A stretch of 64,000 nt of DNA from Sneathiella sp. HT1-7 (GTDB lineage Bacteria; Pseudomonadota; Alphaproteobacteria; Sneathiellales; Sneathiellaceae), in assembly GCF_020731145.1 (NCBI RefSeq), contig NZ_JAJFZN010000003.1, positions 1-64,000 on the forward strand, in the 5' to 3' direction. Within the stretch, counting starts at the first letter, position 1; the number at the start of each line of letters is the position of its first letter. Position numbers and translations under genes: made by a program. The notes beneath the pieces were generated by a model. It did not search any database and had not been told where the DNA came from. It saw only the letters and a list, made by a program, of their open reading frames with translations. Shown one piece after another: positions 7,369-18,801 of the stretch.

Positions 7369-9927
7369 CTATTTTCCAAGAGACAAGCTGACTTGTCCTT
7401 TTTGGTACTTTTCGGGAAGCGCGTCTAGCTGTTGTTGCAGCGCTTCCCCGATTTTCTTGGGTGTCGTAAGCAGATAAACATCGCCACTCATGTTTGCCGA
7501 AATTACGTTTGGAACCATCAGCTGCAATCCACGCATAGCGGCTATAATGTTTAGCTTTTGTGGAAAATTTTCGTTGTCAAGGATTTCACGGCAACTCGCT
7601 GCGATCTGTGTAGCGTGGATAACATCTGGCAACTTGGGGTTCTTGGATACTATCTGATCCAAGGCCTGCATGATTACACTGATTGTAAGCGTTTGGTCAT
7701 GGATCAGACCATTCTCAAAATCTTCTACCCATTTGGCGGTTTCTTCAGGAGTGTGAAGATCAAAGAGAGGTTTCAATTTGCGTAGATCGAGTGGTCCCTG
7801 CTGTAACGTGACCGAAACCAATCGACCGAGCGCTTCTGCCGTCATCGGGGTAACACTGTTTGCCTTGCACTCCTTTTGCAATGCACCGTTGGCGAAGTCC
7901 TGAGCCACAACCAAAGCATAGTCAGCGTCGAAGTCTTTTTTATGCCTAGCTAGACCCGAGACACCAACGTTGCCAGCCGAAGCTTTCCCGTGAATGGAAG
8001 ATTTTGCATCGTAGGTCAGTTTATAGTCCTGTTTTTGCTCGTCCTTTTCTCGAGAAATGATAGCAGACGCGACCCCTTCTGGTTTGCCAGACTGTCCCAT
8101 GCGCTCGACTACAAATCCAAGATAGTCCAATGCGTCGCCGACGATCACTTCAAACCCCTTAACATGATCGGTGGTTTCGCTCAAAAGCTTTACGATTTGC
8201 GGTGCAGTTCGCCTCCGGAGAGTGGCCACAAGACGGAGCATTCTGTCTCTATAATCGCTTATTTCTGTCAGCCGGTCCTCCGGCAAGCCACTGTCCAGCA
8301 TATACGTGTCAGTAAGAAATTCGACCAATGCTGTGTCTTGCAGCATTCGAAGCTGTTCTGGGTTGTCAGAGTATTCAACGCTAAACGGGTGGCTCTTGTT
8401 GATTACAATCTCTTGTTTAGAGACGTCGTACCGGACCAGTTTTTCAGAAGGCTCCAACTCGACCATTGGCATCTTACGGACCAAGTTTTCAGGTTTTCCA
8501 ATGATCTCCTCACGCCACTTATTACGAAACGAAACGGAGTCTTCAACACCTCGCGCGTCGATGAAATCTGGAGTATCGTTGACGTCAACTAGGTATTCCT
8601 CGACGAGACGTTCAAGAGGCTGAAATGGCATTCGCGCGCCAAACTCGCCGGCTACGGCATCACCTTCGGTGGGCCAGCTTTCCTGTGCTGCCTTGTTTGC
8701 CGCACTTCTAGCGTCATTGAAAAAACGCATCAGAATTGCACGAGTTGCAAGAAGTTCGCGGCTAGCCGCTACCCCTTCACGATCTACAGAAATTTTCCCA
8801 TCAAGGTAATCAGCTCTAACGGCACATCTGAAAGAAGCCCACGTTGAGTGGCTTAGGTTCTCAAGTCCAAAATAGGGGTCTTCCGGTAGGATATTTCGTC
8901 CTAGGACATTTACTATAAAGCCATTTGAACTCTCTTTCTCTTCACTGCGGCCACCAGAAATTTTGTCAGCAAATAGTCTCACAGTTCCGGATAATTCCCC
9001 AATGCCCTCTAGTTTAATATGTGGGTGAGGTGTCGTATGGTGGGTCACAGGGACCAATTTTTCATCAACGACAATGCTTTCAAAATCGTAGTCCTTTCCG
9101 AGCGTCCACTCCGAAATAACCTTCGTTTCGACCTTCCGTGGCACAATGGTTTCACCGTTCACTGAAATGCGAATTGAATCGCCAAGGGGCAGCGATGTCT
9201 TTAGCAGGTGCTTGACCCAACCTAATTTAAGTTGAGTTCCCTCCGTTTTTAGCTCTGAAAGGATTGCAACAGTCCAAGTATGATTGCGTGATGATGGCTT
9301 TTCCTTTGGGCCACCGAATTCATCGACATAATCTGCTGCAACAATGTCCGGCACATCTTGGGACAAGAGATCATACAATCTAGCGCCTTCGTCAGTTTCG
9401 GAGAGCAACCCTTCTACTTCATCCATCGAAACCTCTCGCACAGGCAACGGCAAGGCATCAATGTGCAGCTTCTCTCGGTTTTTTTCCGCGTCAATGTCTC
9501 GGTAGTCCAAAGTGACAGCGCGAATTATTCCGTCAGATGCCCTGCAAATATATGTTAGTTCGTTGGCCAGAAGATAGGTAGCAAGTTTACCGACGCCAAA
9601 TTTACCAATTGGCTTACGCATGGCTTTGTATTCAGGTTGGCGCTTCTTGGATGTAGCGACCGACCAAAGGTCTTTGAATCCGGAAACATCCATGGAGATT
9701 CCATCATCAAGAATCCAGATTTTTGCGCTAACGCTATCAAGGTTTTCTGGGACGCTAACATAAACGTTTTCAGCATCCGCGTCCCAAGAGTTGCTTATCA
9801 ACTCCTCAAAAGCTTTGTTAGGCGACGAATATAGCTGCTTACTAAATAGGTTCAGGAACTGTGGGCCAATTTGAACACTAACTTGATCGACTTCACTGCC
9901 AACTGACTTGATCGCATTTTCGGGCAT
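7369..9927 (-). CDS. MORC-like GHKL ATPase with C-terminal nuclease-like domain
   Basis: The 852-aa protein has an N-terminal HSP90/MutL-type ATPase: N-box EELISNSWDADA (41-52), DDGISM (74-79) and lid GKFGVGK (108-114). The middle part holds the transducer fold. A restriction-endonuclease-like domain is suggested at about 590-680, with E617, YDAK (D640, K642) and RHKKDFDADYALVVA. This architecture next to a DNA methyltransferase matches prokaryotic MORC/MutL-like ATPases described from restriction-modification systems. ATP-driven clamp closure would govern cleavage of unmethylated DNA. The ATPase call is firm; the nuclease active site is inferred from spacing. It is the first gene of a two-gene operon. 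Confidence 0.82.
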   Translation of the reverse strand: MPENAIKSVGSEVDQVSVQIGPQFLNLFSKQLYSSPNKAFEELISNSWDADAENVYVSVPENLDSVSAKIWILDDGISMDVSGFKDLWSVATSKKRQPEYKAMRKPIGKFGVGKLATYLLANELTYICRASDGIIRAVTLDYRDIDAEKNREKLHIDALPLPVREVSMDEVEGLLSETDEGARLYDLLSQDVPDIVAADYVDEFGGPKEKPSSRNHTWTVAILSELKTEGTQLKLGWVKHLLKTSLPLGDSIRISVNGETIVPRKVETKVISEWTLGKDYDFESIVVDEKLVPVTHHTTPHPHIKLEGIGELSGTVRLFADKISGGRSEEKESSNGFIVNVLGRNILPEDPYFGLENLSHSTWASFRCAVRADYLDGKISVDREGVAASRELLATRAILMRFFNDARSAANKAAQESWPTEGDAVAGEFGARMPFQPLERLVEEYLVDVNDTPDFIDARGVEDSVSFRNKWREEIIGKPENLVRKMPMVELEPSEKLVRYDVSKQEIVINKSHPFSVEYSDNPEQLRMLQDTALVEFLTDTYMLDSGLPEDRLTEISDYRDRMLRLVATLRRRTAPQIVKLLSETTDHVKGFEVIVGDALDYLGFVVERMGQSGKPEGVASAIISREKDEQKQDYKLTYDAKSSIHGKASAGNVGVSGLARHKKDFDADYALVVAQDFANGALQKECKANSVTPMTAEALGRLVSVTLQQGPLDLRKLKPLFDLHTPEETAKWVEDFENGLIHDQTLTISVIMQALDQIVSKNPKLPDVIHATQIAASCREILDNENFPQKLNIIAAMRGLQLMVPNVISANMSGDVYLLTTPKKIGEALQQQLDALPEKYQKGQVSLSLGK

Positions 9928-10101
9928 TTCGAATCCAAATTAAATCTAACGCGTTGGGGCGATCATCACAGTAACGCGACTAGTTTTCAACCTTTACTTG
10001 CGAGATCGAGTGGAGACCGTAGGCACCGAGTGTTGGAATTGTGCCAACGGGCCAAGGGATCTTTTTCCGCGCTAAACGGGATTGAATGGGGCTCAAGGGC
10101 A

Positions 10102-10116
10102 TTGTCACATTAACTT
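10102..10116 (+). repeat. IS6 copy 2 inverted repeat (left)
   Basis: TTGTCACATTAACTT is an exact inverted match to 10883-10897. It lies 34 bp beyond the transposase stop. Confidence 0.8.
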
Positions 10117-10149
10117 GAGAAAGTCGCATAGAAACCTCAGAAAAAATGT

Positions 10150-10845
10150 TTAGGCCGCTGCGCTTGCATTTTCCCAAACGCCAAATGCTTTAGCACGGCT
10201 TTGCTTGAGATGAGATCTGTTTATTAGGTGACGTTGAAGATAAAAACTATTGTAAGTGGCAGACTGGATATTGAGAAATCTCTGGGCTGAACCTGGCGAT
10301 TTAAACTTCTGCATTTTTCTTTCTCTTCGCCGGATGGGAAGATGTGAATTTTCTGCCCGATTATTCGCTCTTTTCTTATCAATATGCTCGGCTTTCATGC
10401 CTAGAATTCGAAGCGCCTTATGATAGGATTTTAGCTTATCCGTGACGATCTGCATCGGCGCGAAACCCTGCTTCTTCAATAATTTTCTCATCAGTTTTAA
10501 GGCCGCTTTGGCGTTTCGCCTTGGTTGTACAAGGAAATCCAAGACTTCACCTTCGCTATCGACAGCACGCCATAGCCAATGTCGTTTACCACGAATAAAA
10601 ATGACCATTTCATCCAGATGCCAGATATCGTTGGGAGAAGGGCGGTTGGATCTCAGATTTCTGGCTATTGGTTCGCCAAACTTTAGAAACCATCTTCGAA
10701 CTGTTTCGTATGAAATATCCAGGCCTCGCTCGGCCAACAGATCTTCTACATCTCGATAGCTCAGCGTAAATCGAGCATAAAGCCAAATTGCATGTTGAAT
10801 GATATGAGGTGGAAATCGGTGCCGGGAATAAGAGATATTTTTCAT
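10150..10845 (-). CDS. IS6-family DDE transposase
   Basis: The 231-aa full-length transposase has an N-terminal HTH (TLSYRDVEDLLAERGLDISYETVR) and a catalytic triad D78 (WHLDEM), D136 (VTDK) and E165 (NNRAENSH). It has no frameshift. It differs from the first transposase at many positions, and the inverted repeats of the two elements are unrelated. They are separate IS6 members, so the two copies do not form a classical composite transposon. Confidence 0.95.
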   Translation of the reverse strand: MKNISYSRHRFPPHIIQHAIWLYARFTLSYRDVEDLLAERGLDISYETVRRWFLKFGEPIARNLRSNRPSPNDIWHLDEMVIFIRGKRHWLWRAVDSEGEVLDFLVQPRRNAKAALKLMRKLLKKQGFAPMQIVTDKLKSYHKALRILGMKAEHIDKKRANNRAENSHLPIRRRERKMQKFKSPGSAQRFLNIQSATYNSFYLQRHLINRSHLKQSRAKAFGVWENASAAA

Positions 10846-10882
10846 CGATCGAGATTAGAGCACCAATAATTTTTCCGCCACT

Positions 10883-10897
10883 AAGTTAATGTGACAA
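10883..10897 (-). repeat. IS6 copy 2 inverted repeat (right)
   Basis: AAGTTAATGTGACAA is the complement of 10102-10116. It lies just upstream of the transposase start and 28 bp before the FNR-like box of the next operon. Confidence 0.8.
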
Positions 10898-10924
10898 CAA
10901 CCTGACAGAACTATCTGCTTCCAC

Positions 10925-10966
10925 TTGACCTCAATCAAGGACATGGTGGGGGGTGGGCTGTACAAC
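10925..10966 (+). promoter_or_regulatory. FNR/FixK-like box and promoter of the nucleotide-salvage operon
   Basis: TTGACCTCAATCAA at 10925-10938 matches the FNR/FixK consensus TTGAY-N4-RTCAA. A class II activated promoter has the box centred at -41.5. That predicts a start near 10973 and a -10 hexamer at 10961-10966, where TACAAC is found. The 22 nt to ATG 10995 leave a short leader. IS6 copy 2 ends only 22 bp before the box. Confidence 0.68.
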
Positions 10967-10994
10967 AAGGCTAAGAGGGGGCATAGGGTGGGAA

Positions 10995-12488
10995 ATGCTT
11001 GAATTAAAACGGGTTGCCATTGATACCTACCGGGACAATGTGGCGTTTCTGGCAAGAAATTGCAGTGTGTACCGGCCCGAGGAATATCAAGCCTTAAAGA
11101 AAATTGAGGTGATGAATGGAAAACACCATCTGCTGGCGTCCCTTCTGATTGTTGATGATGAGTCAATTGTCGGGCCAAACGAACTCGGCCTGTCGGAGCA
11201 GGCTTTCCGGCGGATGGGGCTGAAAGAGGGGGCGGATGTAACCATCTCCCCGGCAGAGCCTCCTCGCAGCCTTGATCATTTGCGGAACAAGATTCACGGC
11301 CATACTCTTGATTTCCGGCAAATCGAGGAGATCATCGAGGATATTGTCAACTACCGTTATTCGGAAATGGAAATTGCGGCCTTCCTTGTATCCTCAGCCG
11401 GCTTTATGACGACGGACGAAATGCTGTCGCTAACGAAAGCCATGGCGCAGGCGGGCACACAGCTTCGCTGGAAATCGCCGGCTGTCGTCGACAAGCATTG
11501 CATAGGCGGCATTCCGGGCAATCGTACCTCGATGATCATCGTGCCGATTGTTGCCGCCCATGGCCTGACCATCCCAAAAACCTCGTCGCGGGCGATTACG
11601 TCGCCTTCTGGAACTGCGGATACCATGGAAGTGCTTGCGAAAGTGGATCTATCCATGCCGGAGATGCAACGAGTTGTGGAAGAATGTAACGGCTGCATTA
11701 TCTGGGGTGGGCATGTCAATCTGTCGCCGGCGGATGATATACTGATCTCGGTGGAGCGACCGCTTTCAATTGATACGCGCGAGCAGATGGTTGCTTCCAT
11801 CCTGTCGAAAAAACTCGCGGCCGGTTCAACGCATCTCCTGATTGACCTCCCGCTCGGTCCCTCCGCAAAGGTCCGCAACCACACTGATGCCATGCGTCTG
11901 CGCAAACTTTTTGAATATGTCGGCGATCAGGTCGGACTCGCCATAGACGTGATCGTGACCGATGGAACGCAACCGATCGGCAATGGCATCGGTCCGGTGC
12001 TGGAAGCGCGTGACGTGATGGCGGTGCTCCGCCGGGAGGAGGGCGCGCCGATGGATCTACGCGAAAAATCCCTGCGGATTGCGGGGGCCTTGCTTGAGAA
12101 CGACCCGGGCTTGCGCGGCGGCGGCGGCTATGCACGGGCACAGGAATTGCTGGATAGTGGCGAGGCGCTGAAATCCATGGAGCGGATAATTGCGGCGCAG
12201 GGCCGGGCGGCGGAAATCTCTTGCGTTGGTGAATTAACCCATGATGTTCTCGCGCCAAAAAGCGGCTCCGTCACAGCGATCGACTGCTTTCGTCTTGCCC
12301 GGATTGCGCGATTGGCGGGGGCACCGATGGATAAGGGGGCGGGCATCGATCTGTTCACGAAAATCGGTGACAATATCGCCGAGGGCGAACCGCTTTACCG
12401 CATCCATGCCTGTTTTCAATCTGATTTTGGTTTTGCAGTCAGATATGCGGGCGAGGGAAATGGCTACACGATCGGGGGCGGAAGATGA
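10995..12488 (+). CDS. AMP phosphorylase-like (thymidine phosphorylase family)
   Basis: The product is about 497 aa, the length of archaeal-type AMP phosphorylases and longer than standard DeoA. It has the pyrimidine-nucleoside phosphorylase fold with the motif [19 protein letters not shown], whose TSPSGTAD loop is typical of the NMP-using branch. The expected reaction is AMP + phosphate giving adenine and ribose 1,5-bisphosphate. ATG 10995 ([11 protein letters not shown]) matches the family start; an upstream GTG-type extension from 10953 is unlikely. The last 4 bases overlap the PRPP synthetase ATG. No ribose-1,5-bisphosphate isomerase or RuBisCO is present, so the archaeal route is not complete here. 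Confidence 0.82.
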   Translation: MLELKRVAIDTYRDNVAFLARNCSVYRPEEYQALKKIEVMNGKHHLLASLLIVDDESIVGPNELGLSEQAFRRMGLKEGADVTISPAEPPRSLDHLRNKIHGHTLDFRQIEEIIEDIVNYRYSEMEIAAFLVSSAGFMTTDEMLSLTKAMAQAGTQLRWKSPAVVDKHCIGGIPGNRTSMIIVPIVAAHGLTIPKTSSRAITSPSGTADTMEVLAKVDLSMPEMQRVVEECNGCIIWGGHVNLSPADDILISVERPLSIDTREQMVASILSKKLAAGSTHLLIDLPLGPSAKVRNHTDAMRLRKLFEYVGDQVGLAIDVIVTDGTQPIGNGIGPVLEARDVMAVLRREEGAPMDLREKSLRIAGALLENDPGLRGGGGYARAQELLDSGEALKSMERIIAAQGRAAEISCVGELTHDVLAPKSGSVTAIDCFRLARIARLAGAPMDKGAGIDLFTKIGDNIAEGEPLYRIHACFQSDFGFAVRYAGEGNGYTIGGGR

Positions 12489-13372
12489 GTGCGGCATCCC
12501 TGCATTTCCTGCCGACAAGCCGGGCGGCCGCCGAAGAACTTTCTGCCCGTCTTGGCATTCGCGCTCATGAAATCATCATCCACCGCTTTCCTGACGGCGA
12601 GAGCCGGGTGCGTATCCATCCTGTGAAGGGAACGGCTATCCTGTTCGCGAGCCTGAACAATCCCAACGAGAAACTCCTACATCTCGCCTTCGCCGCGGCC
12701 ACACTGCGGAACGACGGGGCAACGCGCCTGATCCTTGTGGCGCCTTATCTTTGCTATATGCGGCAGGACATGGCGTTCGAGACGGGCGATGCTGTCAGCC
12801 AACGGATCATCGGCGATTATCTATCCCGCTATTTTGACCGGGTGATCACTGTCGATCCGCATTTACACCGTATCGACAATCTGCAAAGCATATTTTCGAA
12901 TTGCCAAGCGGATGCCTTGACCGCAAGTGGCTTGATCGCCAATAGCCTTTTGGCGAAAGTAGATCGCAGTCTGCTTCTTGTTGGTCCGGATGCCGAGTCA
13001 TTGCAATGGGTTGGCGCGATTGCGGAAAAACTTGATGCGCCCTTTATTGTTGCGACCAAAGTTCGACATGACGACCGGAACGTAGAGGTCCGCTTCGCAG
13101 ATGAAAAAAAGATAATGGGCGCGAATGCCGTTATTCTTGATGACGTGATTTCGAGCGGGATGACGGTCTGCCGTGCCGCGGAAGCCTTGCTAAAGGCAGG
13201 CGCGAAGACTGTCGAGGTTATCGCAGTTCATGCGCTCTGCAGTGATGCAGATCTGATCGCAATACAAACGGCTGGTGTCCTAAGTATCCGTTCCACAGAC
13301 AGCGTGCCACATTCGACCAATGCAATCAGCCTCGCGCAGCTTCTTTGCCGCGCATTGACAAAGGAGACGTGA
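12485..13372 (+). CDS. Ribose-phosphate pyrophosphokinase (PRPP synthetase) paralogue
   Basis: The 295-aa member of the PRPP synthetase family normally makes PRPP from ribose 5-phosphate and ATP. Visible signatures are the RFPDGES segment (34-40), the loop PYLCYMRQD, the divalent-cation site VDPHLHRI (123-130) and the PRPP-binding loop [12 protein letters not shown] (216-227). It is translationally coupled (ATGA overlap) to the AMP phosphorylase. In this setting it may recycle ribose phosphate released from nucleotides rather than serve as the housekeeping Prs; that is an inference from context. Confidence 0.88.
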   Translation: MSAASLHFLPTSRAAAEELSARLGIRAHEIIIHRFPDGESRVRIHPVKGTAILFASLNNPNEKLLHLAFAAATLRNDGATRLILVAPYLCYMRQDMAFETGDAVSQRIIGDYLSRYFDRVITVDPHLHRIDNLQSIFSNCQADALTASGLIANSLLAKVDRSLLLVGPDAESLQWVGAIAEKLDAPFIVATKVRHDDRNVEVRFADEKKIMGANAVILDDVISSGMTVCRAAEALLKAGAKTVEVIAVHALCSDADLIAIQTAGVLSIRSTDSVPHSTNAISLAQLLCRALTKET

Positions 13373-13373
13373 C

Positions 13374-14957
13374 ATGACAACGCGGATCAAATTTTGCGGC
13401 GCGGCCGGAACGGTTACCGGATCCTGTTACAGATTGCAAGTCGCAGGGCGACAGTTCCTTGTGGATTGCGGTATGTTTCAGGGCACAAAGACCTTGAAGG
13501 AGCTAAATTACGGGCCTTTCCCCTTCGATCCGGCGGAGATTGATTTTGTTCTTCTCACCCATGCTCATATCGATCATAGCGGGGTTATTCCAAAATTGAT
13601 CAAGGCTGGCTTCACAGGGCCAGTCTATACCACGGCTCAGACACGCGATCTTTTGAGTTATATGCTGCCCGACAGCGGTTATATTCAGGAGGTCGAGGTC
13701 GAGCGTCTCAACCGGCGCAACCAGCAGCGCGGCAAGGCGGCGGTTGAACCGATCTATACGCGCAAAGACGCCGAACAATCGATTGCGCAGATTCATCCTG
13801 TTGAGTTCGAAGAGTGGCTGCAACCCTGCGCCGAGGTAAAGGCAAAATTCTGGAATGCAGGTCATATTCTGGGGGCTGCTTCAATCGAGATAGAAATCAC
13901 CGAGCGTGATGAAACGCTCCGACTATTGTTTTCTGGCGATATCGGTCCGGACAACAAGCTGTTTCATAGCGATCCTGAGGCTCCCGGCGGCTTCGACTAT
14001 GTGGTTTGCGAATCTACTTATGGTGGGCGGTTCCGCGAGGATGCCACGTCGGAGGCGCGACGGGAAATCCTGTCGGCTGAAATTAACGAGGCCATGAAAG
14101 CGGGGGGCGCGCTGATTATTCCTTCCTTCGCCGTAGAACGGACACAGGAACTACTGCTCGATATCGACGACCTTCTTGATAATGGTCAAATCGCTTGCTC
14201 GGCGGTTTTTCTTGATTCACCCCTTGCCATCCGGGTCACATCAGTTTTTTCAAAGTATAAAAATGACCTTGAAGATGTCAAAAAGGGTGACCACCCCTTC
14301 TCGAACCCGAAGTTTCACTTCACCGAAACCGTTGAGGAAAGCAAATCCATCGCCCGATTTGATGGCGGCGTTATCATCGTGGCGGCGAGCGGGATGTGCG
14401 ACGCGGGACGTGTTCGCCACCATCTTAAAAATCACTTATGGCGGCCTAAATCGACTGTTCTGCTGGTCGGGTATCAGGCGGCAGGTACGCTCGGCCGCTT
14501 GCTCCAGCAGGGGCTTAAGAAAGTCCGAATTCAAGGCGAGGAGATCAAGGTCCGCGCTCATATCCGATCCATAGATACTTATTCGGGCCATGCCGACGGC
14601 AATGGGCTTGTCGCGTGGGTAGAGGCGCGCAAACCCGTTCGTCAGGCTATCTTTCTCACTCATGGATCTCAGGAATCTCTTCAGGCAATGCAAGCCCAGT
14701 TGCTGGAAAAGGGATTTGAGGAGGGGAAGGTTATTACCCCTGCGCTTGACGAGGAATATGAGCTGCGTACTTCCGGTAAAACGGGTAGGTTGCGTGGTGT
14801 TAGCAAGCGTTTGGCGATGGATAGTGTCGACAAGCTTGATTGGCATAACGAGCTCGCCCAGCTGACACTTGATATTCGATCGGAACTGGAAAGTACACCA
14901 GATACCAAGCAGAAGTCTAAGTTGCTTTCAAGGTTACGCCGGGCTCTGAAGAAGTAG
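13374..14957 (+). CDS. MBL-fold beta-CASP hydrolase (CPSF73/Ysh1-like exonuclease)
   Basis: The 527-aa metallo-beta-lactamase protein has the zinc motif THAHIDHSG (H63, H65, D67, H68), a further conserved CESTYGGR segment and the beta-CASP histidine in SGHADGNGL. Members act as RNA 5'-3' exonucleases or endonucleases, so an RNA-turnover role is likely. It starts 1 nt after the PRPP synthetase stop with a good AAGGAG site. The triad nuclease, AMP phosphorylase and PRPP synthetase could form an RNA-to-PRPP salvage line under oxygen limitation. Function in vivo is inferred. Confidence 0.88.
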   Translation: MTTRIKFCGAAGTVTGSCYRLQVAGRQFLVDCGMFQGTKTLKELNYGPFPFDPAEIDFVLLTHAHIDHSGVIPKLIKAGFTGPVYTTAQTRDLLSYMLPDSGYIQEVEVERLNRRNQQRGKAAVEPIYTRKDAEQSIAQIHPVEFEEWLQPCAEVKAKFWNAGHILGAASIEIEITERDETLRLLFSGDIGPDNKLFHSDPEAPGGFDYVVCESTYGGRFREDATSEARREILSAEINEAMKAGGALIIPSFAVERTQELLLDIDDLLDNGQIACSAVFLDSPLAIRVTSVFSKYKNDLEDVKKGDHPFSNPKFHFTETVEESKSIARFDGGVIIVAASGMCDAGRVRHHLKNHLWRPKSTVLLVGYQAAGTLGRLLQQGLKKVRIQGEEIKVRAHIRSIDTYSGHADGNGLVAWVEARKPVRQAIFLTHGSQESLQAMQAQLLEKGFEEGKVITPALDEEYELRTSGKTGRLRGVSKRLAMDSVDKLDWHNELAQLTLDIRSELESTPDTKQKSKLLSRLRRALKK

Positions 14958-14981
14958 GGCTCGCCGGCAAGCTTGCAGATT

Positions 14982-15022
14982 TTGATCAGGATCAACGCGA
15001 GGAATTTATTATTCTGTAAAGT
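14982..15022 (+). promoter_or_regulatory. Consensus FNR box and promoter of the N-ATPase unit
   Basis: TTGATCAGGATCAA (14982-14995) is a perfect TTGAT-N4-ATCAA palindrome. A weak -10-like TAAAGT lies at 15017-15022, placing the box at about -40.5. It stands between the hydrolase stop and the coiled-coil gene, so it can drive that gene and the ATPase operon behind it. The box is strong evidence, the -10 weak. Confidence 0.75.
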
Positions 15023-15081
15023 CGTAGCCTGTGCCTCTTAAGCCTACCCCAATCCAATTCTTTTGACATGAGGAGCGAGAT

Positions 15082-17490
<2,409 letters not shown>

Positions 17491-17494
<4 letters not shown>

Positions 17495-17787
17495 CGAAAG
17501 CTCTGAAAAGGCCTGACAAGGTAGTAGAAGATATCGGACGTCGGGCCCAGCGGATAGAAGAGGCGCGGAATGCGCCGCCCTCTAGCCCATTACGCGGTCT
17601 TGGGGTTTTCGGCATGATCGGCTGGTCCGTTGCGGTTCCGACGGTCGGTGGGGCCTTCCTTGGCGTTTGGCTTGATCGCGTTGCACCGCAAAACTTTTCC
17701 TGGGCAATCGCCCTGATTATTGCCGGCGCAATTGTCGGGATGGGGATAGCCTGGCGCTGGGCAATCCGTGAAGGGGGCGAGGAATGA
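17491..17787 (+). CDS. atpQ: N-ATPase accessory membrane protein AtpQ (AtpI/AtpZ-like)
   Basis: The 98-aa protein has a charged N-terminal half and two transmembrane helices. The first is GMIGWSVAVPTVGGAFLGVWLDR and the second contains WAIALIIAGAIVGMGIAWRW. The GxxLGxWLDR turn is typical of AtpI/AtpZ-like proteins, thought to help rotor assembly or ion handling. Position between atpC and atpR matches AtpQ of N-ATPase operons. It starts inside the atpC stop (ATGA). Confidence 0.85.
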
Positions 17788-17824
17788 GTTGGAATAAGCT
17801 GGACATAAGAGAGAAAGGACGACG

Positions 17825-18106
17825 ATGGACGTGATCGATTTAGCTGTTGGTGCGGCCTTTGGCATTGTTGCCGGTATTCTCTTTTTTGCCGGTCTCGGAC
17901 TGGGCGTCCGAATAGCACTTAAGGGCGGGAGGCCGGGACCGATCCTTCTTATGAGTACCGCGCTCCGGATTTCACTGTTGTTACTGAGCGGCTGGGCCGT
18001 GGCGCAGTGGGGACTTTGGAGCGCAGTCGGTTTTGGTGTGGCGTTTTTGGTTGCGCGCTATGCCATCGTCACCTGGGTCCGTGCGCCGATCGGACGGGAG
18101 GGGTAG
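17825..18106 (+). CDS. atpR: N-ATPase accessory membrane protein AtpR
   Basis: The 93-aa very hydrophobic protein has three predicted membrane helices. An arginine sits in the second (STALRISLLLLSG), and polar turns lie between helices. AtpR is found only in N-ATPase operons, where a role in c-ring assembly or interaction with the rotor has been proposed. A ribosome site AGAAAGGA precedes ATG 17825. There are 37 nt between atpQ and atpR, the largest gap in the operon. Confidence 0.85.
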   Translation: MDVIDLAVGAAFGIVAGILFFAGLGLGVRIALKGGRPGPILLMSTALRISLLLLSGWAVAQWGLWSAVGFGVAFLVARYAIVTWVRAPIGREG

Positions 18107-18108
18107 CG

Positions 18109-18801
18109 ATGGAACTCACACCTGATGCTCATGTGGTTTTTACGGCTTTTCGCATTCCCATTAACGCGACCATTTTTAATACCTGGATCGTGATGGCGGT
18201 GTTGACAGTTGTCTCGATGATTGTGACCTGGCGGCTGCGGCCCGATGCGCCACCAACCCGCTGGCGCACCGCGCTTGAAGTGATTGTTCAGGGCATTGAA
18301 AAGCAAATAAACGAGATCACCCGCCGGCCGACTGGGCGCCTGATCTATTTCGTTGGCACGCTCTTCCTGTTTATCGCTGTGTCCAATCTGCTTCTGGTCG
18401 TACCGGGGTTCGAACCGCCGACGGCATCCCTCTCTACTACCGTCGCGCTTGCCTTTTCGGTGTTTATTGCGGTGCCCATATTCGGCATTGCGCGTCAGGG
18501 CATCAGGACGTATCTCAAGCGCTATATAGAACCTTCTTTCGTCATGCTGCCATTTAATATTATCGGCGAATTTTCGCGGGCGCTGGCACTTGCCGTCCGT
18601 CTTTATGGCAACATCATGAGTGGCGCGGTTATCGCGGTTATTCTGCTCAGTGTTGCGCCGTTCTTTTTCCCGGTGGTGATGGATATGCTGGCGCTGCTCA
18701 CCGGCTTGATCCAAGCTTATATTTTTGCCGTGCTCGCCACGGTCTACATTGCCGCCACGACAGAAGGTGACGGAAAAATGACTTCCACAAAGGAGGAATG
18801 A
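18109..18801 (+). CDS. atpB: N-ATPase subunit a
   Basis: The 230-aa membrane stator subunit forms the ion half-channels against the c-ring. The essential arginine is R164 in LAVRLYGNIMSG. Several hydrophobic helices and the ANAT-type N-terminal region are visible. The start is ATG 18109 (MELTPDAHVV), two bases after the atpR stop; a longer frame from 18007 is out of phase with atpR and not credible. Its stop abuts atpE, with a very strong AAAGGAGGA ribosome site inside its last codons that would lift c-subunit translation. Confidence 0.94.
   Translation: MELTPDAHVVFTAFRIPINATIFNTWIVMAVLTVVSMIVTWRLRPDAPPTRWRTALEVIVQGIEKQINEITRRPTGRLIYFVGTLFLFIAVSNLLLVVPGFEPPTASLSTTVALAFSVFIAVPIFGIARQGIRTYLKRYIEPSFVMLPFNIIGEFSRALALAVRLYGNIMSGAVIAVILLSVAPFFFPVVMDMLALLTGLIQAYIFAVLATVYIAATTEGDGKMTSTKEE

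Larger units (their letters stand above)
10097..10902 (-). mobile_element. IS6-family insertion sequence (copy 2, different element)
   Basis: About 806 bp are bounded by inverted repeats sharing TTGTCACATTAACTT (10102-10116 and the complement at 10883-10897). The outer 5 bases differ (GGGCA against GGTTG), so the exact ends are uncertain by a few bases. It contains one intact transposase on the minus strand. The 8-bp flanks differ, so no target duplication is visible. It separates the defence island from the N-ATPase module. Confidence 0.82.

Noticed and set aside
7990-8592. Plus-strand 200-aa frame inside the GHKL ATPase gene
   Set aside because: Fully antisense to a gene with complete ATPase motifs; Cys- and Phe-rich translation without domain.
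9980-10177. Minus-strand 65-aa frame across the IS6 copy 2 end
   Set aside because: It begins within the transposase gene and spans the inverted repeat; at most a remnant of an interrupted gene, with no recognisable similarity.
771-10902. Composite transposon formed by the two IS6 elements
   Set aside because: The transposases and inverted repeats are different, so neither enzyme is expected to use both ends.
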